NCBI GenBank assembly: GCA_000970895.1
Contig: JYHA01000143.1
Coordinates: forward strand, 1 to 9,015
Origin: Candidatus Arcanibacter lacustris
GTDB taxonomy: Bacteria > Pseudomonadota > Alphaproteobacteria > Rickettsiales > Arcanibacteraceae
Direction of reading: 5' to 3'
DNA: 9,015 nucleotides
Under the pieces are notes generated by a model. It was not told the DNA's origin and ran no database searches. It saw only the letters and a list, made by a program, of their open reading frames with translations. Below are positions 1 through 6,900 of this stretch, piece after piece (within the stretch, counting starts at the first letter, position 1; each line of letters starts with the position of its first letter). A program made the translations under genes and the position numbers.

Positions 1-252
1 TTGAGTTTCTAGGTTGTCTACCTTTGTGCTTGTAGCATTATGTTGAGTTTCTAGGTTGTCTAACTTTGTAATTGTAGCATTATATTGAGTTTCTAGGTTG
101 TCTACCTTTGTGCTTGTAGCATTATGTTGAGTTTCTAGGTTGTCTAACTTTGTACTTGTAGCATTATATTGAGTTTCTAGGTTGCCTACCTTTGTGCTCG
201 TAGCATTATGTTGAGTTTCTAGGTTTGTTACTTCTTGCTTAGTGGCGTATTT
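1..252 (-). repeat. 42-bp tandem repeat array (five close copies plus one degenerate), alternating A/B units, continuing past the left edge
   Basis: Copies lie at 1-42, 43-84, 85-126, 127-168 and 169-210; a diverged copy lies at 211-252. They alternate in two forms. Form A encodes HNATSTKVDNLETQ and form B encodes YNATSTKLDNLETQ, giving A-B-A-B-A. The 84-bp blocks 1-84 and 85-168 differ at one base only (A at 71, C at 155), which changes one residue (I for S). The A copy at 169-210 differs from the other A copies at two bases (185 and 199), giving one D-to-G change and one silent change. The latest duplication therefore probably copied an 84-bp A+B pair. The length is a multiple of three, so copy-number change keeps the reading frame. 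The full copy number cannot be seen here. Confidence 0.95.
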
Positions 253-459
253 GCTATCTAATTTTGCTTCAAACGAGCTGAGCTGAGCGTCTGGTTGTTC
301 TGTATCGTTATTTTCTGGTCCCGTTCTTTTGTAAGGTTGTTTAGAATTTTGTGTCTCTGTTTTAAAGTGAGTTAATTTAATGGTGTTTCTTTTACTTAAC
401 GCATCTTTTGTTGCCTTGTTGTTTGTATTAGCTTGATCTAATTTCGTTGCTCCAGTCAC
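1..459 (-). CDS. Tandem-repeat, predicted coiled-coil protein of unknown function (5' part; runs off left edge)
   Basis: I do not recognise this gene. An open frame of 153 codons runs leftward from a GTG at 459 to the window edge with no stop. GTG is preferred because GGAG lies 7 nt upstream, a near-consensus promoter lies further upstream, and no in-frame ATG exists back to the TAA at 598-600. The overlapping ATG at 459-461 is followed at once by TGA. Residues 1-69 are polar and Lys/Asn/Thr/Gln-rich (start MTGATKLDQANTNNKATKD), with no signal peptide or membrane segment. Residues 70-83 form a degenerate first unit, KYATKQEVTNLETQ. Five 14-residue units then follow, of the type HNATSTKVDNLETQ or YNATSTKLDNLETQ. 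Fourteen residues make two heptads with V/L and L at a/d of one heptad and H/Y and T at the other, which suggests an elongated coiled coil or fibre. It could be a cytoplasmic structural protein, a signal-less secreted effector, or a phage-fibre-like or adhesin-stalk-like protein; nothing here decides. The missing 3' end would carry any C-terminal domain. Confidence 0.8.
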   Translation of the reverse strand, partial: MTGATKLDQANTNNKATKDALSKRNTIKLTHFKTETQNSKQPYKRTGPENNDTEQPDAQLSSFEAKLDSKYATKQEVTNLETQHNATSTKVGNLETQYNATSTKLDNLETQHNATSTKVDNLETQYNATITKLDNLETQHNATSTKVDNLETQ

Positions 460-466
460 ATTAATT

Positions 467-470
467 CTCC
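467..470 (-). promoter_or_regulatory. Shine-Dalgarno GGAG for the repeat gene
   Basis: Read on the minus strand, GGAG is followed by 7 nt and then the GTG at 459. This is what identifies the GTG as the start, since no usable in-frame ATG is present. Confidence 0.7.
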
Positions 471-495
471 ATAATAAAATCTTTATCTTAAAATA

Positions 496-509
496 GTTTT
501 TTAAAAAAC
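496..509. repeat. Perfect 14-bp palindrome GTTTTTTAAAAAAC
   Basis: The sequence equals its own reverse complement. It lies about 10-25 nt downstream of the predicted transcription start of the minus-strand repeat gene, so it would be in that gene's 5' leader. It could be an operator for a dimeric regulator or, in RNA, a weak A-U hairpin. In DNA this AT-rich, a chance origin is also possible. Confidence 0.5.
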
Positions 510-526
510 CATTTATAATATTTGTA

Positions 527-554
527 TTTATATCTAGCAAATAATCTTTGTCAA
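527..554 (-). promoter_or_regulatory. Sigma70-type promoter for the repeat gene
   Basis: On the minus strand a perfect -35 TTGACA (554-549) is followed by a 16-bp spacer and a -10 TATAAA (532-527), one mismatch from consensus. The predicted start of transcription is near 520, giving a leader of about 60 nt before the GTG at 459. It is the best promoter match seen in the window and supports the partial gene being real and expressed. Confidence 0.7.
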
Positions 555-578
555 CAATAAAGTCACACAAATTTACAT

Positions 579-607
579 AATTTTTTATAATTTTATATTA
601 AAAAATT
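579..607. repeat. AT-only inverted repeat in the divergent intergenic region
   Basis: Nine-base arms AATTTTTTA (579-587) and TAAAAAATT (599-607) flank an 11-base loop. The element lies between the two divergent promoters, immediately upstream of the rightward one. It contains no G/C pairs, so a stable RNA hairpin is unlikely. It may be a protein binding site or bent DNA, or a by-product of base composition. Confidence 0.35.
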
Positions 608-612
608 CTTAA

Positions 613-639
613 TTGCGCTTAAATTATATTGACTATAAT
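613..639 (+). promoter_or_regulatory. Probable promoter for the outer-membrane protein gene
   Basis: A perfect -10 hexamer TATAAT lies at 634-639. The best -35 candidate is TTGCGC at 613-618 (15-bp spacer), which is weak; ATTGCG at 612-617 gives a 16-bp spacer. Transcription would begin around 646, leaving a leader of about 50 nt. The -10 is convincing by eye, the -35 is not. Confidence 0.45.
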
Positions 640-684
640 TTTTAATTATATATCTTTGCAGACAAAATGGACAATCTAATACTT

Positions 685-690
685 AAAGGA
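685..690 (+). promoter_or_regulatory. Shine-Dalgarno AAAGGA for the outer-membrane protein gene
   Basis: AAAGGA is followed by 8 nt and the ATG at 699. The spacing is good, and the signal peptide begins directly at this ATG, so the start is secure. Confidence 0.7.
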
Positions 691-698
691 TATAAATA

Positions 699-1409
699 AT
701 GAAGAAGATAATTTTTGTTTTGTTCTTTGCATTTATTGCAAATTATGCTGTGGCAAATGATAAAAAATCTTATGTTATGATGAGGTTGGGCACTTCTACG
801 AGTTCTGCAAAGAAGGTTCAAGGGGGAGATGATTTTAAATCTATTAAGGTCAATCACAGCAAGGGGAGCATTCTTGGAGGGTCTGTCGGATATAACGCTA
901 CCCCTGAATGGAGATTGGCATTTAGTATGAATTACATGCCAAAGTGGAGAGTTACCGATCAAAGAACAGATACAGATAACGATACTTATTTTCATCAAAC
1001 TTACATTAGTTCTTTTGCTGCCACCATTGATAGCTACTATGACATAAACAACTTCTCTTTTTATAATATCACTCCATATATTATGGGGGGGGTTGGCCTT
1101 GCTATCAATAATATAGATGATGGAGAGCTTTTTGAGAATGGTAACTTAGTTGAAAGTTTTTATAGAAATAGTAATACAAATATTGCCTGGAAAATAGGAG
1201 CTGGCGTTACTTACAAAGTAAATGATGCGCTCTTTTTAGAAACCGGTTATTCTTACTTAAATCTTGGAAAAATTGGTTCTAAAATTGGTAAAAACCCCAT
1301 ACCAGATAAAAATTATAATACAAAATTAGAGACAAATTCTGGTTCTTTTAACCAATTCAAAAAACTTCATTCTCATCAATTTTCAGTGGGTTTGGGGTTG
1401 AGGTTTTAG
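699..1409 (+). CDS. Small outer-membrane beta-barrel protein (opacity/OmpA-barrel-like surface protein)
   Basis: The 236-residue product has a classic signal peptide: lysines at 2-3, a hydrophobic core at 4-16, and a signal peptidase I site AVA at 17-19, with the mature protein starting at Asn20. The mature part shows alternating hydrophobic/polar strands typical of an eight-stranded barrel, for example around residues 24-34, 57-83, 101-115, 121-136, 161-188 and 223-236. It ends in GLGLRF; a C-terminal Phe is the usual signal for insertion by the BAM complex. Long polar segments around 36-54, 84-99, 138-160 and 190-222 would be loops. The fold resembles the OMP_b-brl group, which includes Rickettsia Adr-type adhesins; that resemblance is by pattern only, and no adhesin role is shown. 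It faces the repeat gene across a divergent promoter region and converges on rodA. An eight-G run lies at codons 129-132. It could equally be a structural porin-like protein. Confidence 0.8.
   Translation: MKKIIFVLFFAFIANYAVANDKKSYVMMRLGTSTSSAKKVQGGDDFKSIKVNHSKGSILGGSVGYNATPEWRLAFSMNYMPKWRVTDQRTDTDNDTYFHQTYISSFAATIDSYYDINNFSFYNITPYIMGGVGLAINNIDDGELFENGNLVESFYRNSNTNIAWKIGAGVTYKVNDALFLETGYSYLNLGKIGSKIGKNPIPDKNYNTKLETNSGSFNQFKKLHSHQFSVGLGLRF
1085..1092 (+). repeat. G8 homopolymer inside the outer-membrane protein gene
   Basis: Eight consecutive G encode the end of Met129, Gly130, Gly131 and the first base of Val132. Loss of one G would give a TAG about eight codons later, and gain of one G a TAA within about ten codons, so either slip would truncate the barrel near its middle. 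A G run of this length is out of keeping with the AT-rich surroundings, where glycine is mostly encoded by GGT or GGA. Confidence 0.9.
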
Positions 1410-1439
1410 AATTAAGCCCAAAGAATTTTTGTATTATCT

Positions 1440-2567
1440 CTACAACAGCTCAGAGGCCTGTCTGCCGATATAAACATTATTATGGATGTAGCAATTAATC
1501 AGTAATCCGATCCCGATTAAGCTAGTCATGGTAATTGTCCCACCGTATGATAATAAGGGCAGTGGCACTCCCACTGCTGGCATCATTCCCATCACCATAG
1601 CGATGTTAATTAATATATGTAGGAAAAATAGTGAAGTAACGCCAATTGCCACCATCCTACCATAATGATGTCTGGAATTAACTGATGTATAAATACCAAA
1701 CATGATAATAATTCCATAAACTATAATCACCGCGGTACAATAGATGAAACCGAGCTCTTCTGCCATCATGGTGAAGATAAAATCAGTTTGATGTTCGGGC
1801 AAGAAATCTAGCTGACTCTGACTGCCATTGATAAGACCTTTGCCCCATAGGCCACCTGAGCCAATAGCAATTTTAGACTGGATAATGTTATATCCAGAAC
1901 CTAGGGCATCTTTCTCTGGACTTAAGAAATTCAATACTCGTTTTTGTTGATAATCATATAGATTATGCCAAATCACAGGCCCAAGAGCGCACATGCAGAT
2001 AATTACTACCATAAATTTTTTAGCAGACACACCAGTTGCAAAAAACATTGCGCCTGCAACGGCAAGTAAAATAATGGCTGTACCTAGATCTGGTTGTTTC
2101 ATGATTAGTAAAAATGGTACTAAAGTCATAGCAACTGGAATTAGTAAATAATATATTTTGCCGATATTATTATAGCTCATAGTATGAAAATATCTCGCCA
2201 AAGAAAGAACCAAACATAGCTTCATTAGCTCGGAAGGCTGTAGTCTTATAAAGCCTAAATTGATCCATCTTACAGCTCCCATGGCCTTGTGACCAAAAAG
2301 CTCAATTAATAGTAGTAAAATTATCACTAAAAAATAAGAAAGATATGAGAGGCGATACCAAATTTTGATATTAACGATAGAGATCATAATCATCAAAGGC
2401 AAGAAAATAGCAAAATGGATTAATTGTTTAGAAGCCCATGGATTCATATTACCCTGTGCTGCGCTATATAATAGAGCCAGTCCTGTGAATATGATGAAAC
2501 TCATAATCAAAATGATACTCCATGGTATCTGGCTTAGCTTTTTAAAAAGTTGTTTTAGTTCATACAT
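1440..2567 (-). CDS. rodA: RodA, SEDS-family peptidoglycan glycosyltransferase for cell elongation
   Basis: RodA polymerises lipid II into glycan strands in the inner membrane, working with PBP2 and MreB in the elongasome. From the ATG at 2567 the product has 375 residues (E. coli RodA has 370) and is almost entirely hydrophobic, with about ten membrane segments. SEDS landmarks in order are RWINLG (100-105), KQPDLGTA (157-164), the stretch from QKRVLNF to GLWGKG (208-244), FLPEHQTDFIF with the likely catalytic Asp262, AEELGF (269-274), and PAVGVPLPLLSYGG (330-343). The FLPE-TDFIF form favours RodA over the division paralogue FtsW. The frame can be extended to a TTG at 2603, adding 12 residues and overlapping the end of mnmE by 11 bp. 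I prefer the ATG because RodA proteins usually start near this point; neither start has a clear ribosome binding site. It lies 25 bp downstream of mnmE and is probably cotranscribed. No PBP2 gene is adjacent. Confidence 0.95.
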   Translation of the reverse strand: MYELKQLFKKLSQIPWSIILIMSFIIFTGLALLYSAAQGNMNPWASKQLIHFAIFLPLMIMISIVNIKIWYRLSYLSYFLVIILLLLIELFGHKAMGAVRWINLGFIRLQPSELMKLCLVLSLARYFHTMSYNNIGKIYYLLIPVAMTLVPFLLIMKQPDLGTAIILLAVAGAMFFATGVSAKKFMVVIICMCALGPVIWHNLYDYQQKRVLNFLSPEKDALGSGYNIIQSKIAIGSGGLWGKGLINGSQSQLDFLPEHQTDFIFTMMAEELGFIYCTAVIIVYGIIIMFGIYTSVNSRHHYGRMVAIGVTSLFFLHILINIAMVMGMMPAVGVPLPLLSYGGTITMTSLIGIGLLINCYIHNNVYIGRQASELL

Positions 2568-2592
2568 AATTAGTATAGTAAAGATAATTACA

Positions 2593-3909
2593 TTATTTGC
2601 CAATACAAAAGCTGCTAAATATTTGATCTAATATTTCTTCCACATCAATTCTTCCCATGATCTTACCAAGATGACTTGCTGCAATTCTTAATTCTTCAGC
2701 TGCGAGTTCTATAGGTAGTTCTTTATTAAATCTTAGTAAGGATTCTATTGATAACGAAAGATGTTTTCTATGTCTTTCTCTGGTGATTACTGGATCTGAA
2801 GAGGGTGAAAAATTATCAGCAGCAAAAGATTTTAGTTTTTCTAGTAATAAATCAATACCTATATTATTTTTAATAGATATGGGGATCGAATTTTTAAGTG
2901 AGTGATTGTTATTTGGTGATAAATCCATTTTGTTGAATAGGACTATGCTATTGTCATCAATTAATTCTAGAGTGTTTTTATCTAATTCTTTTTCGCTAGC
3001 ATCAAATATTGCAATTTTTAGATCAGCATTTCTAGCAGAATCAAGCGCTCTTTTAATACCTTCTGTTTCTATTTGGTCATTTGTTTCTCTGATCCCTGCA
3101 GTATCAGCAATAACAAAAGGATATCCTGCTAGATCTAGTTTAACTTCGATAATATCTCGAGTTGTGCCCGCTATATTGGAGACAATTGCTACATCTCTTT
3201 TGGCAAGTAGGTTTAATAAACTAGATTTGCCAACATTAGTAGCGCCAATAATAGTTACATAAATTCCATTTCGTAATTTTTCACCACGATTATTATCATC
3301 TAAATGGGTTGAAATTGAATTTATCATGGTTTTTACTAGGTTATTTAATTGGGTAGTGACTTCATCCGGTATATCTTCATCTGGAAAATCTATATAAGCT
3401 TCAACTAGGCTCAATCCCTTGATTATCTCTTCTCGCCAAGAGTTATAAAGATCTTTTAGCTCTCCTGACATTTGACGTAATGCTTGCTTATGTTGCATTT
3501 TAGTCTCGGCATCAATTAAATCTATCAGAGCTTCTGCTTCTGTGAGATCCATTTTTCCATTCTTAAATGCTCTTAAAGAAAATTCTCCTGGTTCTGCAAG
3601 TCTTACATTTTCAATTGAATTTAGTGCATCATAAATATGATCAATAATGGCTCTTCCCCCGTGTAAATGGAGCTCTGCGCAGTCTTCTCCTGTGAAACTA
3701 GCAGGAGATTTAAAGTATAAAATAAGGGCATTATCTATTAGCTCTTGACTAATTGGATGATAAACTTTATGCAATTTAGCATATCGTTCTATAGGCAATT
3801 TATTAATACTTAAAGAATATAATATAGAAGATGTTTGTGGGCCTGAAATTCTTATAATTGCAACTCCTGATTTACCAGGTGGGGTAGCTAGAGCAAAGAT
3901 AGTGTCCAT
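2593..3909 (-). CDS. mnmE: MnmE (TrmE), tRNA uridine-34 modification GTPase
   Basis: MnmE works with MnmG to install the 5-(carboxymethyl)aminomethyl group on U34 of certain tRNAs, using a folate C1 unit and GTP hydrolysis. The 438-residue product is close to the usual 445-455. The N-terminal folate-binding domain begins MDTIFALATPPGKSGVAIIR and carries FTGEDCAELHLHGG (72-85). Helical segments flank an inserted G domain with G1 GATNVGKSS (222-230), G2 AGTTRD (247-252), G3 DTAG (269-272) and G4 NKMD (336-339). The C-terminus is CIGK with Cys435, the conserved tail of the family. The third G1 position is Thr where Pro is typical (GxPNxGKS), a mild oddity that leaves the phosphate-binding Gly-Lys-Ser intact. 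The ATG at 3909 has only a weak GGA 7 nt upstream, but the N-terminus matches the family start exactly. The gene leads the mnmE-rodA pair. Confidence 0.97.
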   Translation of the reverse strand: MDTIFALATPPGKSGVAIIRISGPQTSSILYSLSINKLPIERYAKLHKVYHPISQELIDNALILYFKSPASFTGEDCAELHLHGGRAIIDHIYDALNSIENVRLAEPGEFSLRAFKNGKMDLTEAEALIDLIDAETKMQHKQALRQMSGELKDLYNSWREEIIKGLSLVEAYIDFPDEDIPDEVTTQLNNLVKTMINSISTHLDDNNRGEKLRNGIYVTIIGATNVGKSSLLNLLAKRDVAIVSNIAGTTRDIIEVKLDLAGYPFVIADTAGIRETNDQIETEGIKRALDSARNADLKIAIFDASEKELDKNTLELIDDNSIVLFNKMDLSPNNNHSLKNSIPISIKNNIGIDLLLEKLKSFAADNFSPSSDPVITRERHRKHLSLSIESLLRFNKELPIELAAEELRIAASHLGKIMGRIDVEEILDQIFSSFCIGK

Positions 3910-3976
3910 AATTTATTCCATTATTGGCTTTTTATGTTATATTGATTTGGGTTATTATATATAAGGTTATAATTAT
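3910..3976. promoter_or_regulatory. Divergent promoter region between mnmE and the glutamate dehydrogenase gene
   Basis: This 67-bp spacer must start both the mnmE-rodA and the gdh-dsbB transcripts unless promoters lie inside genes. Rightward, an extended -10 of the form TGT-TATATT lies at 3935-3943 with no good -35, predicting a start near 3950; a weak AAGG (3963-3966) sits 10 nt before the ATG. Leftward, TATAAC (3941-3936) has a poor TTATAT 17 bp upstream. The two candidate -10 elements overlap, so polymerases could compete. The matches are by eye in very AT-rich DNA, so individual elements are uncertain. Confidence 0.35.
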
Positions 3977-6900
3977 ATGAATATTACAATAAAGAAAGTA
4001 AAAAAATTTCAAGATGATTCTATGAAAATTACCAGCGACATAATTGCTGATGCAAAAAATGCAGGAATTATAGTTGATGATATTTTAAAATCTTTTATCA
4101 AAGAGTTTTATGCTCTAATATTGATTGAAAAATTAGAGCATAAAAATAATCAATATTTGATCAATATGGCCAAAGAGTCATTTGACTTCTTCTCATCAAG
4201 GGAGGGTATGTTGCCTAAGATTAGAATTTTTGATCATATGGAAGAAAAATATACTATAATTGAAACCTTGACTGATAATATGCCTTTCCTATTAGATTCC
4301 CTAAAAGAAGAATTAGAAAGACGTGAAATTAAAATTCATGAGATTATTCATCCAATTTTAAATGTAAAAAGAAATGACCAGGGTGATCTTATTGCTATTG
4401 ATGATGATGTAAAAAAAACTAATAATAAAGAATCTTTCATAAGATTGCATATCAGTAAAATAAAACAAGAAACTAAAATCAGAGAGTTGGAGCTGATTTT
4501 GACTGATGTAGTTTCTAATGTTACTTATGCAGTGCAAGATTGGCAAGAGATGACTAATAAAGCCAATGAACTTATTTCTTATCCAAAAACTCATCATCAG
4601 ACTAAAGAGCTATTGACTTGGGTTAATAATAATAACTTTACTTTTTTAGGTTATGCTCAGTATCATTTTGATCGTAACAAAGCAATTGGTGATAAAGAAA
4701 ATCTACTTGGTATTTTAAAGCTTATAAATATCAAATCAAATAAAAAAATATCACAAGAGATCGATAAATTTGTAACTAATATTTTTCAAGATTCAAATCA
4801 TGAAAGTCAAATAGAGATTTGTAAGATCAATCTAGCTTCTCCTGTACATAGAAATTCAAATATAGATTGCATAGCTTTAAAAACCTATAATGATAAAGGT
4901 GACAATACTGGAATCAAAATATTTATAGGGATATTTACCTCTGTATTATATTATCAAACCATTAATTCAATTCCTATTATCAAAGACAAAGCCAAATATG
5001 TGATGGATAAGGCTGGATTTTTAGATAGTAGCTATAGTAGCAAAGAATTATCAACTATACTTCAATCCTTGCCTCGTGAAGAGTTGTTTCAAATAAATCA
5101 AGATCAGCTATATGAAATGGCATTGTCAATTTATAGTTTGGTTATTAAGCCAGAATTAAAGTTATTTGTTAGAACTCATGAGTTTGATGATTCTTTAAGT
5201 TGTCTTGTGATGATTCCAAGATATAGAGATGGTTTGGAAATTAAAGAAAATATCAGTGAGATACTTAATAAGCATCTTGGTGAGGGTTCTGTTATTACTC
5301 AGGAAATTCAAACTAATCATTTGCCGATGAATTGCCTTTATACAATTTTTACTCCTAAGCATACTATTGATTTAAATGATAGGATTATTACTATCATGGA
5401 AGAAGAGCTAAAGAAGATTGTAAAATTCTGGAAAGAAGATCTAAGATCTTTTCTTGATGATCATTTAGATCAATCTCAGGCAAAAAAAATCCATAAAAAA
5501 TATAAAAATGCCTTTCCGATTGCCTATAAAGAAAATTTCCCAGTAGATGAGAGGGTTCTAAAAGATATTAGATTAATAGAGCTAGCGCTTACTAAGAAAT
5601 TTCCGATTTTTGAACTACATCAAGATAATAAAGATGTAGAAAATGATAATTTCATCTTAAGTATCTATTCATATGATCGAAAAATATTATTATCAGAAAT
5701 GATGCCAATCTTTGATCATATGGGATTCTCTGCTGTAGATGAAGATACTTATTGTGTGAATGCGGTAGGTCATGATGGTATTTTATGGCTGCATAATTTC
5801 CACCTCAATATCAGTAGCTATCATGTTAAATCTATTACAGAGCTCAAAGAATATGAAATATTGGCAGCTTCTGAGATTAAGCGTTATATCGAAGAAGCAT
5901 TGATGCAGATTTGGTGTAAGAATTTACAAAATGATTATTTTAATACTTTGATTATTCGTGCAAGGCTTGATTGGCGCCAGGTTTTATTAATTAGGACTTT
6001 GGCAAAATATATCAGACAAACAGGCTTTACTTATAGTAGTGAATATGTTGAATCTATTGTAATTAGCCATCCAAGACTAGCTAAATTAATTTTCATGTTA
6101 TTTAATCAATTATTTTCACCTTCTGAAAATAATAAAGACCAAAATAAACTCGATGCAATTAATCATGAAATTGCTACTAGATTAAATCAGGTAGTAAGTA
6201 GCGCTGAAGATAAAATCATCAGAAGATTTTTTGAGGTAGTAAGAGCCATAGTTAGAACTAACTATTACCAAACGGACTCTGAAGGTAATTTAAAAGATTA
6301 TGTATCTATCAAAATTAATTCTTCTCTTGTCCCTGAATTACCAAAACCAGTGCCATTTAGAGAGATTTTTGTTTATTCAACTAAGGTTGAAGGAATACAT
6401 CTTCGCGGTGGTTCGGTAGCGCGTGGTGGACTTCGCTGGTCTGATCGAAGCGAAGATTTTAGAACAGAAGTTTTAGGCCTCATGAAAGCTCAGATGACTA
6501 AAAATTCTGTTATTATTCCTGTGGGATCTAAGGGTGGTTTTGTCGTCAAGCAATCAATGCCATTAATTGGTAGGGATGAATATCTCAAAGAAGGTATTAG
6601 ATGTTATGAGACTTTCCTAAGAGGATTATTAGATGTAACAGATAATATAATCGATGGTAAAATTGTTAATCCAAAAAATGTGATACGTTATGATGATAAT
6701 GATCCTTATTTGGTAGTAGCAGCTGATAAAGGTACTGCTAGTTTTTCTGATATTGCCAATAGAGTTGCTGCTTCATATAATTTCTGGCTTGGTGATGCTT
6801 TTGCATCTGGTGGTGCTCTTGGTTATGATCATAAAAAAATGGCTATTACTGCTCGTGGTGGTTGGATCAGCGTAGAGCGACATTTCAATGACTTAGGTAT

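Noticed and set aside
1..252. CRISPR array
   Set aside because: The 42-bp units abut directly without unique spacers and keep an open frame with 14-residue periodicity, so this is a protein-coding tandem repeat.
459..461. ATG start for the repeat gene at 461
   Set aside because: The next codon is TGA, so this frame ends at once; the overlapping GTG at 459 opens the long frame.
642..998. 118-codon minus-strand open frame opposite the outer-membrane protein gene
   Set aside because: It lies antisense to a gene with a signal peptide, barrel pattern and ribosome binding site, has no recognisable motif, and is best explained as a shadow frame.
1410..1439. Bidirectional intrinsic terminator between the convergent barrel gene and rodA
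   Set aside because: The 30-bp gap holds only a short imperfect AT palindrome around CAAAGAATTTTTG and no GC-bearing stem with a T-run. Termination here is not explained by a visible hairpin.
2365..3262. Plus-strand open frames within rodA and mnmE (2365-2631 and 2906-3262)
   Set aside because: They are complements of strongly recognisable RodA and MnmE coding sequence and contain no family features of their own.
5444..5458. Inverted repeat AAGATCT-A-AGATCTT inside the dehydrogenase gene
   Set aside because: The arms are separated by one base, so a hairpin loop is too tight, and the bases fit ordinary coding of EDLRSF.
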